Translations under genes and position numbers: made by a program
Notes under the pieces: model-generated
The model's database searches: none
What the model was told of the DNA's origin: nothing
Seen by the model: the letters and a program-made list of their open reading frames with translations, nothing else
NCBI RefSeq assembly: GCF_015637705.1
Contig: NZ_JADOBE010000003.1
Location: 1-64,000 of the forward strand
Length of the DNA: 64,000 bases
Reading direction: 5' to 3'
From: Pseudomonas sp. N040
GTDB taxonomy: Bacteria; Pseudomonadota; Gammaproteobacteria; Pseudomonadales; Pseudomonadaceae
Shown here: piece after piece, positions 23,047-33,322 of the stretch
Layout: the number at the start of each line of letters is the position of its first letter
Numbering within the stretch: position 1 is the stretch's first letter

Positions 23047-23802
23047 ATGCGTCGCGCCATGGTAGCTGGTAACTGGAAGATGCATGGTACCCGCGCCAGC
23101 GTATGTGAGCTGACCGGCGCGCTTGCGGTGCAGGACCTGCCTGCCAATGTTGATGTGGCGGTGTTTCCTCCCAGCCTGTTCATAGGCCAGGTCGTCGAAG
23201 CGCTGGCGGGAAAGTCGATTGCCATAGGTGGACAGAACTGCGCGACGCAAGTCGAGCAGGGTGCGCTGACCGGCGAAATCGCTTCATCCCAGCTGGTGGA
23301 TGCGGGCTGTGAGCTGGTGCTGGTCGGGCACTCCGAGCGTCGCCTGATTCTTGGCGAGAGTGATCAGGTGGTGGCGCAGAAGTTTGCCGCTGCGCAATTG
23401 GCGGGTCTGGTTCCGATCTTGTGTGTCGGCGAGACGCTGGAGCAGCGCGAGGCGGGGGAAACCCTGCAGGTAATCGCCAGGCAGTTGGCGGTAGTGATAC
23501 GGGTGTCAGGTGTTGCCGCGATAGCCAAGGCGGTCGTGGCATATGAGCCGGTATGGGCGATCGGGACCGGTCTTACGGCAACTCCCGAGCAGGCTCAAGA
23601 GGTTCATCAGGCGATTCGCAGGCAGTTGGCTGCGGAAGATGCCGAAGTGGCGCAAGCCACAAGAATTCTGTACGGGGGCAGTGTCAAGGCCGCCAATGCT
23701 GCCGATTTGTTCGGCATGCCGGATATCGATGGGGGGTTGATTGGTGGTGCCTCCCTCAATGCGAATGAGTTCGGTGCGATTTGTCGTGCCGCAGGAAGTT
23801 GA
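23047..23802 (+). CDS. tpiA: Triosephosphate isomerase TpiA
   Basis: A 251-residue TIM barrel. The catalytic Lys is in AGNWKMHG, the catalytic His in VLVGHSERR and the catalytic Glu in [12 protein letters not shown]; the phosphate loop is [10 protein letters not shown]. It interconverts dihydroxyacetone phosphate and glyceraldehyde-3-phosphate. The gene ends 3 bp before secG. Confidence 0.98.
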   Translation: MRRAMVAGNWKMHGTRASVCELTGALAVQDLPANVDVAVFPPSLFIGQVVEALAGKSIAIGGQNCATQVEQGALTGEIASSQLVDAGCELVLVGHSERRLILGESDQVVAQKFAAAQLAGLVPILCVGETLEQREAGETLQVIARQLAVVIRVSGVAAIAKAVVAYEPVWAIGTGLTATPEQAQEVHQAIRRQLAAEDAEVAQATRILYGGSVKAANAADLFGMPDIDGGLIGGASLNANEFGAICRAAGS

Positions 23803-23805
23803 GAA

Positions 23806-24192
23806 ATGCTTGAGTCTGTAGTTATCGTTTTCCATCTGTTGGCCGCGCTGGGTGTGGTTGTTCTGGTGCTGTTGCAGCAGGGCAAGGGTGCAGATGCGGG
23901 TGCCTCGTTTGGTTCCGGTGCGTCTGCAACTGTTTTCGGAAGTCAGGGATCCTCTACTTTCCTGAGTAAATTTACTGCTATACTTGCGGCCGTTTTTTTC
24001 GTTAGCAGTTTGGGTCTTGGGTATTTCGCCAAGGAAAAGGCGCAAGGATTGGCTTCGGAAGGCTTGCCTTCACCGGCAGCCCTCGAAATTCCTCAGGAAC
24101 AACCAGCTGCCAGCGATGTGCCGGTGCTGCAGTCAGAAACGAAGCCGGCCGGTGATGCGGCAGATGTTCCGGCAGCGCCAGCGCAACAGTAA
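23806..24192 (+). CDS. secG: Protein translocase subunit SecG
   Basis: A 128-residue membrane protein with two hydrophobic segments (about 3-24 and 53-72) and the conserved loop [20 protein letters not shown]. The C-terminal tail is rich in Pro and Ala. SecG is the non-essential third subunit of the SecYEG channel and helps the SecA cycle. The start is 3 bp after the tpiA stop. A tRNA-Leu gene follows, as in E. coli and other pseudomonads. Confidence 0.96.
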   Translation: MLESVVIVFHLLAALGVVVLVLLQQGKGADAGASFGSGASATVFGSQGSSTFLSKFTAILAAVFFVSSLGLGYFAKEKAQGLASEGLPSPAALEIPQEQPAASDVPVLQSETKPAGDAADVPAAPAQQ

Positions 24193-24199
24193 AAGTTTT

Positions 24200-24285
24200 G
24201 CCGAGGTGGTGGAATTGGTAGACACGCTACCTTGAGGTGGTAGTGGCCTTAGGCTGTAGGGGTTCGAGTCCCCTCCTCGGTACCA
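24200..24285 (+). tRNA. tRNA-Leu (anticodon GAG)
   Basis: An 86-nt class II tRNA with encoded CCA. The acceptor stem GCCGAGG pairs with CCTCGGT, the anticodon stem CTACC/GGTAG encloses TTGAGGT (anticodon GAG), a long variable arm is present, and the T loop is GGTTCGAGTCC. It lies just after secG. Confidence 0.97.
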
Positions 24286-24290
24286 ATCAA

Positions 24291-24321
24291 CGACAAAGCC
24301 CGCCTAGTGCGGGCTTTGTCG
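24291..24321 (+). terminator. Terminator-like hairpin after tRNA-Leu
   Basis: A perfect 13-bp stem (CGACAAAGCCCGC with GCGGGCTTTGTCG) and a 5-nt loop, 5 bp past the tRNA. No T run follows, so it may act as a processing or protection hairpin rather than a strong terminator. Confidence 0.65.
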
Positions 24322-24336
24322 TAGTGGAGTGTTCGG

Positions 24337-24366
24337 TTGACCATGGTGATGGTCTGGCCGTATACT
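24337..24366 (+). promoter_or_regulatory. Sigma-70 promoter upstream of a tRNA-like relic
   Basis: TTGACC (24337-24342) and TATACT (24361-24366) are 18 bp apart. A transcript would start near 24373 and meet a terminator at 24466-24487, giving an RNA of about 115 nt. Confidence 0.7.
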
Positions 24367-24383
24367 TTGGCCCCAGCTTTGTT

Positions 24384-24455
24384 GTGGGGTGGTAGTTCCG
24401 GGTCGCTGGTCGGGCTTGATGCTCGGGAGTGATCGGTACGCTGGCTCTTCAAGCA
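24384..24455 (+). pseudogene. Probable decayed initiator tRNA (tRNA-fMet relic)
   Basis: Aligned without gaps to the tRNA-fMet sequence I recall, the first 56 positions match at about 34. GTGGGGTGG aligns with the acceptor/D region, GTCGGGCT with the anticodon stem at exactly the same spacing (25 nt), and ATCGGT with the start of the T arm. The CAT anticodon is lost (TGA at that place) and the acceptor stem cannot pair, so it is not a working tRNA. Initiator tRNA genes stand just upstream of rimP-nusA in E. coli and P. aeruginosa, which supports the reading. Alternatively this is an unrelated small RNA and the resemblance is chance. Confidence 0.4.
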
Positions 24456-24465
24456 GTGGTTTCGG

Positions 24466-24487
24466 AGCCCCTCTTTAGGGGCTTTTT
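24466..24487 (+). terminator. Rho-independent terminator of the tRNA-relic transcript
   Basis: AGCCCC and GGGGCT enclose TCTTTA and are followed by a T run. It closes the short transcription unit that begins at 24337-24366. Confidence 0.88.
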
Positions 24488-24534
24488 GTTAGCTGCACAG
24501 TCTGTTGCCGGCTTTTTTCAGGCAGCGTGAATGG

Positions 24535-24557
24535 ATGGGCGTTTCGCCCATTTTTTA
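24535..24557 (+). terminator. Second terminator/attenuator just upstream of rimP
   Basis: ATGGGCG pairs with CGCCCAT around a TTT loop, followed by TTTTTATTT. It ends about 28 bp before the rimP start. Its position suggests a leader terminator that could control rimP-nusA-infB. Confidence 0.85.
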
Positions 24558-24584
24558 TTTATAGAGCATGCGCGAGGGGGTCGG

Positions 24585-25043
24585 GTGTCGAGCAAGCTGG
24601 AACAGTTGCAAGCCTTGTTGGCTCCAGTCATCGAAGCGCTCGGCTACGAATGCTGGGGCTTGGAGTTCCTGTCGCAGGGGCGTCACTCCTTGCTGCGTAT
24701 CTACATTGATCATCCCAACGGAATTCTCGTTGAAGATTGCGAGAAAGTGAGTCGACAGATCAGTGGCGTGCTTGATGTGGAAGACCCCATCAGCAACGAG
24801 TACACGCTTGAGGTTTCTTCGCCGGGCATGGATCGGCCGCTGTTTACGCTTGAGCAGTTTGCCAAGCATGCCGGCGAGCTGGTGAAGATAAAGTTGCGTT
24901 CACCCTACGAAGGGCGGCGCAATTTCCAGGGTTCCCTTCGGGGGATCGAAGAGCAGGATGTGGTGGTACTGGTGGACGATCACGAGTATCTGTTGCCGAT
25001 CGATCTGATCGATAAGGCCAACATCATTCCCCGTTTTGATTAA
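24585..25043 (+). CDS. rimP: Ribosome maturation factor RimP
   Basis: A 152-residue protein. GTG at 24585 is preferred: GAGGGGG lies 5 nt upstream and the protein then begins (M)[20 protein letters not shown] as in other pseudomonads. The upstream in-frame ATG at 24531 precedes the terminator hairpin and adds unrelated residues. Signatures are [20 protein letters not shown] and [14 protein letters not shown]. RimP binds the 30S precursor and is needed for 16S maturation. It heads the nusA-infB operon. Confidence 0.96.
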   Translation: MSSKLEQLQALLAPVIEALGYECWGLEFLSQGRHSLLRIYIDHPNGILVEDCEKVSRQISGVLDVEDPISNEYTLEVSSPGMDRPLFTLEQFAKHAGELVKIKLRSPYEGRRNFQGSLRGIEEQDVVVLVDDHEYLLPIDLIDKANIIPRFD

Positions 25044-25090
25044 GACGCGGATTCCGCGGATCCAATGGATTGCGAAACACGAGGCGTACA

Positions 25091-26572
25091 ATGAGCAAAG
25101 AGATACTGCTGGTTGTTGAGTCGGTGTCCAACGAAAAGGGCGTACCGGCTAGCGTAATATTTGAAGCGCTTGAGCTTGCGTTGGCGACAGCCACCAAGAA
25201 AGGTTATGACGACGAAGTCGAGTTGCGTGTCGACATTAATCGGCAGACTGGTAACTACGAAACCTTCCGCCTGTGGAGTGTCGTTGAAGAGTCTGAGCTG
25301 GAAAACGATCAGACCCAGCTGACGGTCGAGCAGGCTCAGGCGTTCAAGGCCGGTGCCAAGGCTGGCGATGTAGTCGAGGAGAAAATTCCCTCGATCGAGT
25401 TCGGCCGGATCGCGGCACAGACTGCCAAGCAGGTTATTGTGCAGAAAGTCCGGGAAGCCGAGCGCGCCCAGGTAGTGGATGCCTACCGTGACCGGATTGA
25501 CGAGATCATTTCCGGGACGGTCAAGAAGGTCACCCGCGACAGCGTGATCGTCGATCTGGGTAACAACGCCGAGGCCCTGTTGGCTCGCGAAGACATCATT
25601 CCGCGCGAAACCTTCCGTGTCGGTACCCGGGTGCGTGCCCTGCTCAAGGAAATTCGCAGCGAAAACCGCGGTCCGCAACTGATCCTTTCGCGTACAGCGC
25701 CGCAGATGCTGGTCGAGTTGTTCCGCATCGAAGTGCCGGAGATTGCCGAAGAGTTGATCGAGATAATGGCGGCAGCCCGTGACCCGGGTTCGCGCGCCAA
25801 GATTGCCGTGCGCTCCAAGGACAAGCGAATTGATCCGCAGGGTGCCTGCATTGGCATGCGCGGTTCGCGCGTTCAGGCAGTATCCGGCGAGATCGGTGGC
25901 GAGCGCGTGGATATCGTCCTGTGGGATGACAATCCTGCCCAGTTCGTCATCAACGCCATGGCTCCGGCGGAAGTTGCCGCCATTATCGTTGACGAAGATA
26001 CCCACACGATGGATATCGCCGTAGCCGAGGATAACCTGGCGCAGGCGATTGGACGTGGTGGTCAGAATGTGCGCCTGGCCAGTCAGCTGACCGGCTGGAC
26101 GCTCAACGTAATGACCGAGTCGGATATCCATGCCAAGCAGCAAGCAGAAACTGGCGACATCCTTCAGCATTTCGTAGAAGAGCTGGATGTCGATGAAGAG
26201 CTTGCCCAGGTCCTGGTGGATGAAGGTTTTACCAGTCTCGAAGAAATCGCTTATGTGCCGATGGAAGAGATGCTCAGCATTGACGGCTTTGACGAGGATA
26301 TCGTCAATGCGTTGCGTGTTCGGGCCAAGGATCGCCTCCTGACCAAGGCCATCGCCAAGGAAGAAATCCTCGCGGATATCCATCCGGCGGATGACTTGCT
26401 GGCCCTGGACGGCATGAGTAATGAACTGGCGGTGGAACTTGCCCAGCGTGGCGTAGTAACCCGTGAAGATTTGGCCGAGCAGTCGATTGATGACCTGCTC
26501 GACATAGGCGGTATCGATGCAGATCGTGCCGGCAAGCTGATCATGGCCGCCCGAGCCCATTGGTTCGAATAG
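25091..26572 (+). CDS. nusA: Transcription termination/antitermination factor NusA
   Basis: A 493-residue NusA. ATG at 25091 ([20 protein letters not shown]) follows a GAGGCG ribosome site; the in-frame start at 25070 is not supported. Domains in order: polymerase-binding N-terminal domain (1-125), S1 (about 135-200), two KH domains (to about 345), and two acidic helix-hairpin-helix repeats in the C-terminal 140 residues. It modulates pausing, termination and antitermination. Confidence 0.98.
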   Translation: MSKEILLVVESVSNEKGVPASVIFEALELALATATKKGYDDEVELRVDINRQTGNYETFRLWSVVEESELENDQTQLTVEQAQAFKAGAKAGDVVEEKIPSIEFGRIAAQTAKQVIVQKVREAERAQVVDAYRDRIDEIISGTVKKVTRDSVIVDLGNNAEALLAREDIIPRETFRVGTRVRALLKEIRSENRGPQLILSRTAPQMLVELFRIEVPEIAEELIEIMAAARDPGSRAKIAVRSKDKRIDPQGACIGMRGSRVQAVSGEIGGERVDIVLWDDNPAQFVINAMAPAEVAAIIVDEDTHTMDIAVAEDNLAQAIGRGGQNVRLASQLTGWTLNVMTESDIHAKQQAETGDILQHFVEELDVDEELAQVLVDEGFTSLEEIAYVPMEEMLSIDGFDEDIVNALRVRAKDRLLTKAIAKEEILADIHPADDLLALDGMSNELAVELAQRGVVTREDLAEQSIDDLLDIGGIDADRAGKLIMAARAHWFE

Positions 26573-26595
26573 TTGCGGCCACAGGAGAGAAGTGC

Positions 26596-29109
26596 ATGAC
26601 GCAAGTCACGGTGAAAGAACTGGCCCAGGTGGTCAACACGCCCGTGGAACGCCTACTGCAGCAGATGCAAGAGGCAGGTCTGCCGCACGCCAGTGCCGAT
26701 CAGGTTGTCACTGACAACGAGAAGCAGGCACTGCTTGCGCATCTCAAGGGCAGTCACGGCGAAAAGGTAGAAGAGCCGCGCAAGATCACCTTGCAGCGCA
26801 AGACCACCTCCACGCTGAAGGTGGCTGGTAGCAAAACGGTCAGCGTGGAAGTCCGCAAGAAGAAAACCTACGTCAAGCGCAGCCCTGCCGAGCTTGAGAT
26901 CGAGCGTCAGCGTGAGCTGGACGAGCAGCGCGCCAACGAAGAGGCTGCCCGCGTCCAGGCAGAAATTGCCGCGCAGCAACAGGCCGCAGCCGGGGCCAAA
27001 CCGGTCGAGCCAGAAGTGGTGGCTGCGCCGGTAAGCGCTGCAGTGCCTTCGGACGAGATGGTTCTGCAAGGGGTGGTGGATGCTGTCGCTGTTGACATCA
27101 AGCCGGAAGATCGCAAGAAGGTTGAAGAAGTTCGCCGTCCGGAACGTGCGCGTACCGACGATGAAGAGCGTCGTGATCGCAAGCATGCCCAGCATCGGCC
27201 TTCGGTAAAGGAAAAAGAAAAAGTTCCGGCACCTCGCGTTGCTCCGCGTACCACCGAAGACGAAAGCGACAGCTTTGGTCGTCGCGGTGGTCGTGGCGGC
27301 AAGTCGAAGCTGAAGAAACGCAATCAGCATGGGTTCCAGAGCCCAACAGGACCCATAGTGCGAGATGTAAACATCGGTGAAACCATCACTGTGGCCGAAC
27401 TGGCCGTGCAGATGGCGGTTAAAGGCGCCGAAGTTGTGAAGTTCATGTTCAAGCTGGGCACCCCAGTGACCATCAATCAGGTGCTGGATCAGGAAACTGC
27501 CCAGCTGATCGCCGAAGAGTTCGGCCACAAGGTCAGGCTGGTCAGCGAGAATGCCCTGGAAGAACAGCTGGCCGAGTCGCTGAAGTTTGAAGGCGAGGAG
27601 TTCCATCGTGCGCCGGTAGTGACCGTGATGGGTCACGTCGACCACGGCAAGACGTCCCTGCTCGACTACATTCGTCGCGCCAAGGTGGCGGCTGGCGAAG
27701 CGGGCGGCATTACCCAGCACATCGGTGCATACCACGTCGAAACCGACCGTGGCATGGTGACCTTTCTTGACACCCCGGGCCACGCAGCGTTTACCGCCAT
27801 GCGTGCCCGTGGCGCCAAGGCCACCGATATCGTGATCCTGGTCGTGGCTGCGGACGACGGCGTCATGCCGCAAACCGAAGAAGCCATTCAGCATGCCCGC
27901 GCTGCCGGTGTGCCGCTGGTGGTGGCGATCAACAAGATCGACAAGCCGGGTGCGGATCTCGATCGCATCAAGAATGACCTCGCGGCGCGAGATGTGATTC
28001 CGGAAGACTGGGGTGGCAACACGCAGTTCATCTCCGTGTCGGCCAAGCTCGGTACTGGTGTCGATGAGTTGCTTGAGGCTGTCCTGCTGCAGGCCGAAGT
28101 CCTCGAGTTGAAGGCTACTCCTTCCGCGCCGGGTCGCGGTGTGGTGGTCGAATCGCGTCTGGACAAAGGTCGTGGCCCGGTGGCCACCGTGCTGGTTCAG
28201 GATGGCACCTTGCGGCAGGGCGATATGGTTCTGTGCGGGGTCAACTTTGGCCGCGTGCGCGCCATGCTTGATGAGAACGGTAAGCCGGTCAAGGCTGCCG
28301 GCCCGTCGATTCCGGTCGAGATTCTCGGTCTGGATGGCACGCCGGATGCTGGTGACGATCTGACCGTGATTTCCGACGAGAAGAAGGCGCGTGAAGTGGC
28401 CTTGTTCCGCCAGGGCAAGTTCCGCGAAGTCAAACTGGCTCGCGCACACGCCGGAAAGCTGGAAAATATCTTCGAAACCATGGGCCAGGACGAGGTCAAG
28501 AGCCTCAATATCGTGCTCAAAGCCGATATGCGTGGTTCCCTCGAAGCCCTTCAGGGGGCGCTTGCAGGTCTCGGCAATGATGAAGTCCAGGTGCGCGTGG
28601 TTGGCGGCGGCGTAGGTGGCATTACTGAAAGTGATGTCAATCTGGCGCTGGCTTCGAATGCGGTAGTGTTCGGCTTCAACGTGCGTGCCGATGCCGGTGC
28701 GCGCAAGCTGGTCGAGCAGGAATCGCTGGACATGCGCTACTACAACGTCATCTACGACATCATCGAGGACGTCAAGAAGGCCCTGTCCGGCATGCTCGGC
28801 AGCGATGTTCGCGAGAACATCCTGGGTATCGCCGAAGTGCGTGACGTGTTCCGCTCGCCGAAGTTCGGCGCGGTTGCCGGCTGCATGGTGACCGAGGGGC
28901 TGGTGCATCGCAATCGTCCGATCCGCGTCCTGCGGGATGACGTGGTGATCTTCGAGGGCGAGCTGGAATCCCTGCGCCGCTTCAAGGACGACGTTGCCGA
29001 AGTGCGTGCCGGCATGGAGTGCGGTATCGCGGTGAAGAGCTACAACGACGTTCGGGTTGGCGACAAGATCGAAGTGTTCGAGAAAGTCCAGGTGGCTCGC
29101 AGCCTCTAA
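26596..29109 (+). CDS. infB: Translation initiation factor IF-2
   Basis: An 837-residue IF-2. ATG at 26596 lies after AGGAGAGA and gives [21 protein letters not shown] charged, Ala/Glu/Arg-rich N-terminal region (to about 300) precedes the G domain: [13 protein letters not shown] and NKID are all intact. Domains II-IV follow and the end is [17 protein letters not shown] ([15 protein letters not shown]). IF-2 positions initiator tRNA on the 30S subunit. In-frame internal starts for shorter isoforms are possible but were not resolved. Confidence 0.98.
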   Translation: MTQVTVKELAQVVNTPVERLLQQMQEAGLPHASADQVVTDNEKQALLAHLKGSHGEKVEEPRKITLQRKTTSTLKVAGSKTVSVEVRKKKTYVKRSPAELEIERQRELDEQRANEEAARVQAEIAAQQQAAAGAKPVEPEVVAAPVSAAVPSDEMVLQGVVDAVAVDIKPEDRKKVEEVRRPERARTDDEERRDRKHAQHRPSVKEKEKVPAPRVAPRTTEDESDSFGRRGGRGGKSKLKKRNQHGFQSPTGPIVRDVNIGETITVAELAVQMAVKGAEVVKFMFKLGTPVTINQVLDQETAQLIAEEFGHKVRLVSENALEEQLAESLKFEGEEFHRAPVVTVMGHVDHGKTSLLDYIRRAKVAAGEAGGITQHIGAYHVETDRGMVTFLDTPGHAAFTAMRARGAKATDIVILVVAADDGVMPQTEEAIQHARAAGVPLVVAINKIDKPGADLDRIKNDLAARDVIPEDWGGNTQFISVSAKLGTGVDELLEAVLLQAEVLELKATPSAPGRGVVVESRLDKGRGPVATVLVQDGTLRQGDMVLCGVNFGRVRAMLDENGKPVKAAGPSIPVEILGLDGTPDAGDDLTVISDEKKAREVALFRQGKFREVKLARAHAGKLENIFETMGQDEVKSLNIVLKADMRGSLEALQGALAGLGNDEVQVRVVGGGVGGITESDVNLALASNAVVFGFNVRADAGARKLVEQESLDMRYYNVIYDIIEDVKKALSGMLGSDVRENILGIAEVRDVFRSPKFGAVAGCMVTEGLVHRNRPIRVLRDDVVIFEGELESLRRFKDDVAEVRAGMECGIAVKSYNDVRVGDKIEVFEKVQVARSL

Positions 29110-29132
29110 GGCGCGAAGTTGCAACATGCAGC

Positions 29133-29165
29133 GCCCGATCTGGCTCAAGCCGGATCGGGCGTTTG
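29133..29165 (+). terminator. Hairpin between infB and rbfA
   Basis: GCCCGATC and GATCGGGC form a stem interrupted by a TGGCTCAAGCCG apex that also pairs. It is followed by only GTTTG, so partial termination or mRNA processing is more likely than full termination. Confidence 0.55.
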
Positions 29166-29217
29166 CCGCTTATGAGTCACCTGCCCGCAAGGCAGTTGGC
29201 GCTTACAGGTAGTTGAA

Positions 29218-29619
29218 ATGCCGAAAGAATATAGCCGTACCCAGCGTATCGGTGACCAGATGCAGCGTGAGCTGTCGCAATTGATCCAGCGCGAGATCAA
29301 GGATCCGCGCCTGGCGCTGGTGACCATCACCGCCGTCGAGGTCAGTCGTGATCTTTCCCATGCCAAGGTGTTTGTCACCGTGCTCGGCCAGTCGGATGAG
29401 GGTGATCCGGTGGAGAAGAACCTGCACATCCTGCAGGATGCTGCCGGTTTCCTGCGCATGCATCTGGGCAAGTCGATGAAGCTGCGCAGCGTGCCGCAGC
29501 TGCATTTCCACTACGATGCCAGTATTCGTCGTGGTGTCGAGCTGTCAGCGCTGATCGAGCGTGCGGTGGCCGAAGATCGCCAGCATCTGGGCGACGCCGA
29601 GGCCGAAGCCAAGGAGTAG
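29218..29619 (+). CDS. rbfA: 30S ribosome-binding factor RbfA
   Basis: A 133-residue KH-type protein starting [20 protein letters not shown]. It contains the family core [30 protein letters not shown] and [19 protein letters not shown]. RbfA is a late 30S assembly and cold-shock factor. It lies between infB and truB in the conserved operon, 4 nt before truB. Confidence 0.97.
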   Translation: MPKEYSRTQRIGDQMQRELSQLIQREIKDPRLALVTITAVEVSRDLSHAKVFVTVLGQSDEGDPVEKNLHILQDAAGFLRMHLGKSMKLRSVPQLHFHYDASIRRGVELSALIERAVAEDRQHLGDAEAEAKE

Positions 29620-29623
29620 TGGC

Positions 29624-30541
29624 GTGGTTCAGGTGAAGAAGATACGGCGGCCGGTGAGCGGCATTCTGGTGCTCGACAAGCCTCTGGGGCTGACCTCGAA
29701 CGCCGCCCTGCAGAAGGTCCGCTGGCTGCTCAATGCGGAAAAGGCCGGGCATACCGGCAGCCTCGACCCGCTGGCAACCGGGGTTTTACCGCTGTGTTTC
29801 GGTGAGGCTACCAAGTTTTCCCAGTACCTGCTGGATGCTGACAAGGGCTACGAAACCCTCATGCAACTGGGCGCGACCACCACGACCGGCGATGCCGAGG
29901 GTGACGTGCTGGAGCGGCGGCCGGTGACGGTCGGTGCGGCCGAGATCGAGGCCGTGCTGCCGCAGTTCCGTGGAGACATCCAGCAAGTGCCGCCGATGTA
30001 CTCGGCACTGAAGAAAGACGGCCAGCCGCTGTACAAGTTGGCACGTGCAGGAGAAGTGGTGGAGCGCGCGGCGCGATCTGTTACAATCTCATGCCTCGAG
30101 CTGCTTGGCGTTGAAGCGGATCAGGCCCGCTTGCGGGTTGCCTGCAGCAAGGGAACCTACATCCGGACCCTGGTCGAAGACATTGGTCGGGTGTTGGGCT
30201 GTGGTGCGTATGTTGCTGCGCTGCGTCGAACCCAGGCCGGACCGTTCAGCCTGGCCCAGGCAGTCAGCCTGGAACAGTTGGAACAGGTGCATGCCGAGGG
30301 TGGTTCTGCGGCAGTGGACCAGTTCCTGCTGCCGGCCGATAGCGGCTTGCAACACTGGCCGCTGCTGCAGTTCAGCGAACACAGCGCCTATTACTGGCTG
30401 CATGGTCAGCCGGTTCGCGCGGCGGATGGGCCCAGGTTTGGCTGGGTACGAGTACAAGATCATCAAGGACGGTTCATCGGTATCGGTGAAGTGTCCGAAG
30501 ACGGGCGCATAGCGCCACGTCGACTGATTCGGTCCGAGTGA
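29624..30541 (+). CDS. truB: tRNA pseudouridine-55 synthase TruB
   Basis: A 305-residue synthase. GTG at 29624 is used: AAGGAG (overlapping the end of rbfA) is 7 nt upstream and the N-terminus [20 protein letters not shown] fits the family. The catalytic Asp is in [20 protein letters not shown]-terminal PUA-like domain is present. It makes the universal pseudouridine 55 in the T loop of tRNAs. Confidence 0.96.
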   Translation: MVQVKKIRRPVSGILVLDKPLGLTSNAALQKVRWLLNAEKAGHTGSLDPLATGVLPLCFGEATKFSQYLLDADKGYETLMQLGATTTTGDAEGDVLERRPVTVGAAEIEAVLPQFRGDIQQVPPMYSALKKDGQPLYKLARAGEVVERAARSVTISCLELLGVEADQARLRVACSKGTYIRTLVEDIGRVLGCGAYVAALRRTQAGPFSLAQAVSLEQLEQVHAEGGSAAVDQFLLPADSGLQHWPLLQFSEHSAYYWLHGQPVRAADGPRFGWVRVQDHQGRFIGIGEVSEDGRIAPRRLIRSE

Positions 30542-30549
30542 CCGTAGAA

Positions 30550-30580
30550 CCGCCACCAGCCTCTGGCTGGTGGCGGTTTG
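30550..30580 (+). terminator. Strong hairpin between truB and rpsO
   Basis: A perfect 12-bp stem (CCGCCACCAGCC with GGCTGGTGGCGG) with a TCT loop, followed by TTTG. It stands 8 bp after the truB stop. The short T run suggests partial termination. Confidence 0.7.
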
Positions 30581-30669
30581 CTACAGAGGGTGGCTTTCAG
30601 CAGGCACGGTCATTCCTCTTTTTAAAACACGGGAAGCAATTCCCGGCCTGTTCACTCAAGGAGCCCATC

Positions 30670-30939
30670 ATGGCACTGAGCGTTGAAGAAAAAGCCCAGA
30701 TCGTAGGCGAGTACCAGCAAGCTGTTGGCGATACCGGTTCTCCGGAAGTGCAGGTAGCCCTGCTGACCGCCAACATCAACAAGCTGCAAGGCCACTTCAA
30801 GGCCAACGGCAAAGATCACCACTCGCGTCGTGGTCTGATCCGCATGGTCAACCAGCGTCGCAAGCTGCTGGATTACCTGAAGGGTAAGGACACCACTCGT
30901 TACAACGCCCTTATCGGTCGTCTGGGTCTGCGTCGTTAA
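30670..30939 (+). CDS. rpsO: 30S ribosomal protein S15
   Basis: An 89-residue S15 with [20 protein letters not shown] and the conserved [20 protein letters not shown] and [20 protein letters not shown]. It binds the 16S central domain. ATG at 30670 follows AAGGAG. A hairpin follows and then pnp, the arrangement in which rpsO and pnp are partly co-transcribed in E. coli. Confidence 0.98.
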   Translation: MALSVEEKAQIVGEYQQAVGDTGSPEVQVALLTANINKLQGHFKANGKDHHSRRGLIRMVNQRRKLLDYLKGKDTTRYNALIGRLGLRR

Positions 30940-30973
30940 GACGTGGCTCAGGCTGGAAGCTGGAAATCTGGAA

Positions 30974-31005
30974 GCACAGGTCGGGTTTGCCCCGGCCTGT
31001 GCTTT
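30974..31005 (+). terminator. Terminator-like hairpin in the rpsO-pnp gap
   Basis: GCACAGG plus CGGG pairs with CCCGG plus CCTGTGC around TTTGC, followed by TTTCGG. In E. coli the equivalent gap holds the rpsO terminator and an RNase III site used in pnp autoregulation; this hairpin could serve similarly, which I infer from position only. Confidence 0.6.
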
Positions 31006-31122
31006 CGGCTTTCCGGCTACCGGCTTTTTTACCCGGGCAGCTGAGCGGCCGATTCCCCTGACTGCCCAAGAATTCTGCAACAACCTGTTTCCCCAAAGGC
31101 AACCAAAGAGAAGGAAAACACC

Positions 31123-33228
31123 GTGAACCCGGTCATCAAGAAATTCCAGTTCGGTCAGTCGACCGTCACCCTCGAAACCGGCCGCATCGCCCGTCAGGCC
31201 AGCGGCGCCGTATTGGTCACCGTCGATAACGACGTCAGCGTGCTGTGTACCGTGGTCGGTGCCAAGCAGGCCGATCCGGGCAAGGGCTTCTTCCCGCTGT
31301 CCGTGCACTACCAGGAAAAAACCTATGCTGCCGGCAAGATCCCCGGCGGCTTCTTCAAGCGTGAAGCGCGTCCTTCCGAGAAAGAGACGCTGACCTCGCG
31401 CTTGATCGACCGGCCGATCCGTCCGCTGTTCCCCGAGGGCTTCATGAACGAAGTCCAGGTCATCTGCACCGTGGTTTCCACCAGCAAGAAGACCGATCCG
31501 GACATCGCCGCGATGATCGGCACCTCCGCCGCCCTGGCCATTTCCGGGATTCCCTTTGATGGCCCGATCGGTGCCGCGCGCGTGGCTTTCCATGAAAGCA
31601 CCGGCTATTTGCTGAACCCGACTTACGAGCAGCAGAAAGCTTCCAGCCTGGACATGGTCGTGGCGGGCACCAAGGACGCCGTGCTGATGGTCGAGTCGGA
31701 AGCCAAGGAACTGACCGAAGACCAGATGCTCGGTGCCGTGCTGTTTGCCCATGAAGAATTCCAGGCGGTGGTCAAGGCGGTAACCGAGCTGGCTGCCGAA
31801 GCGGGCAAGCCTCGCTGGAACTGGACTGCACCGCAGGAAAACAGCGAACTGCTGAACGCCATTCGCAGTGAGTTTGGCGAAGCGATTTCCCAGGCCTACA
31901 CCATCACCGTCAAGCACGACCGCTACGATCGTCTGGGTGCGCTGCGTGACCAGGCGGTTGCCAAGCTTTCCGGCGCTGAAGGCCAGCCTTCAGCCGGCGA
32001 GGTCAAGGACGCTTTCGGCCTGATCGAATACCGCACCGTGCGCGAGAACATCGTCAACGGCAAGCCACGCATCGACGGTCGCGACACCCGCACCGTGCGC
32101 GGCCTGAACATCGAAGTCGGCGTGCTCGACAAGACCCACGGTTCGGCCCTGTTCACCCGCGGCGAAACCCAGGCCCTGGTAGTTGCCACCCTCGGTACTT
32201 CGCGTGACGCGCAGCTGCTCGACACCCTCGAAGGCGAGCGCAAGGATCCCTTCATGCTGCACTACAACTTCCCGCCCTATTCGGTCGGCGAATGTGGGCG
32301 CATGGGCGCTACCGGTCGCCGCGAGATCGGTCACGGCCGTCTGGCCCGCCGCAGCGTTGCCGCCATGCTGCCCTCGGCTGACGTGTTCCCTTACACCATT
32401 CGCGTGGTTTCCGAGATCACCGAGTCGAACGGTTCCAGCTCCATGGCTTCGGTGTGCGGTGCCTCCCTGGCGCTGATGGATGCCGGTGTGCCGATGAAGG
32501 CGCCGGTAGCCGGTATTGCCATGGGTCTGGTCAAGGAAGGCGACAAGTTTGCCGTTCTGACCGACATCCTTGGTGATGAGGATCACCTGGGCGACATGGA
32601 CTTCAAGGTTGCCGGTACCGCCAAAGGCGTTACTGCCCTGCAGATGGACATCAAGATCCAGGGCATTACCGAAGAGATCATGGAGATCGCTCTGGGTCAG
32701 GCACTCGAAGCGCGGCTGAACATTCTTGGTCAGATGAATCAGGTACTCGCCCAGTCGCGTACCGAGCTGTCGGCCAATGCGCCAACCATGATTGCCATGA
32801 AGATTGATCAGGACAAGATCCGTGACGTGATCGGCAAAGGCGGCGCGACCATTCGTGCCATCTGCGAGGAAACCAAGGCTTCGATCGATATCGAAGACGA
32901 CGGCTCGATCAAGATCTTCGGCGAATCCAAGGAAGCGGCAGAAGCAGCCAAGCAGCGCGTTCTGGGGATCACCGCAGAAGCCGAGATCGGCAAGATCTAC
33001 GTGGGCAAGGTTGAGCGCATCGTCGACTTCGGCGCCTTCGTCAACATCCTGCCGGGCAAAGACGGTCTGGTGCATATCTCGATGCTGAGCGATCAGCGTG
33101 TCGAGAAAGTCACCGACATTCTGAAAGAAGGTCAGGAAGTGAAGGTGCTGGTACTGGACGTGGACAACCGCGGCCGTATCAAGCTGTCGATCAAGGATGT
33201 TGCAGCAGCAGAAGCTTCCGGCGTTTAA
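31123..33228 (+). CDS. pnp: Polyribonucleotide nucleotidyltransferase (PNPase)
   Basis: A 701-residue trimeric 3'-5' phosphorolytic exonuclease. GTG at 31123 follows AGAAGGAAAA and gives [20 protein letters not shown]. Order: first RNase PH core, helical linker, second RNase PH core ([20 protein letters not shown]), KH domain ([20 protein letters not shown]) and S1 domain ([20 protein letters not shown]). It degrades mRNA, in many bacteria with RNase E. A terminator follows. Confidence 0.98.
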   Translation: MNPVIKKFQFGQSTVTLETGRIARQASGAVLVTVDNDVSVLCTVVGAKQADPGKGFFPLSVHYQEKTYAAGKIPGGFFKREARPSEKETLTSRLIDRPIRPLFPEGFMNEVQVICTVVSTSKKTDPDIAAMIGTSAALAISGIPFDGPIGAARVAFHESTGYLLNPTYEQQKASSLDMVVAGTKDAVLMVESEAKELTEDQMLGAVLFAHEEFQAVVKAVTELAAEAGKPRWNWTAPQENSELLNAIRSEFGEAISQAYTITVKHDRYDRLGALRDQAVAKLSGAEGQPSAGEVKDAFGLIEYRTVRENIVNGKPRIDGRDTRTVRGLNIEVGVLDKTHGSALFTRGETQALVVATLGTSRDAQLLDTLEGERKDPFMLHYNFPPYSVGECGRMGATGRREIGHGRLARRSVAAMLPSADVFPYTIRVVSEITESNGSSSMASVCGASLALMDAGVPMKAPVAGIAMGLVKEGDKFAVLTDILGDEDHLGDMDFKVAGTAKGVTALQMDIKIQGITEEIMEIALGQALEARLNILGQMNQVLAQSRTELSANAPTMIAMKIDQDKIRDVIGKGGATIRAICEETKASIDIEDDGSIKIFGESKEAAEAAKQRVLGITAEAEIGKIYVGKVERIVDFGAFVNILPGKDGLVHISMLSDQRVEKVTDILKEGQEVKVLVLDVDNRGRIKLSIKDVAAAEASGV

Positions 33229-33249
33229 CGCGGCAAGCGGACTGTAAGA

Positions 33250-33271
33250 AGGGCCCTTCGGGGCCCTTTTT
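33250..33271 (+). terminator. Rho-independent terminator of pnp
   Basis: GGGCCC pairs with GGGCCC around a short TTCG-containing loop and is followed by TTTTT, about 20 bp past the pnp stop. Confidence 0.93.
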
Positions 33272-33322
33272 CATGCTGGCTCCGGCCAACTGTTCACAGA
33301 AAATACCGAGAACTCTTAATCC

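Noticed and set aside
26653..29148. 831-codon minus-strand ORF opposite infB
   Set aside because: Antisense shadow of IF-2, caused by codon bias.
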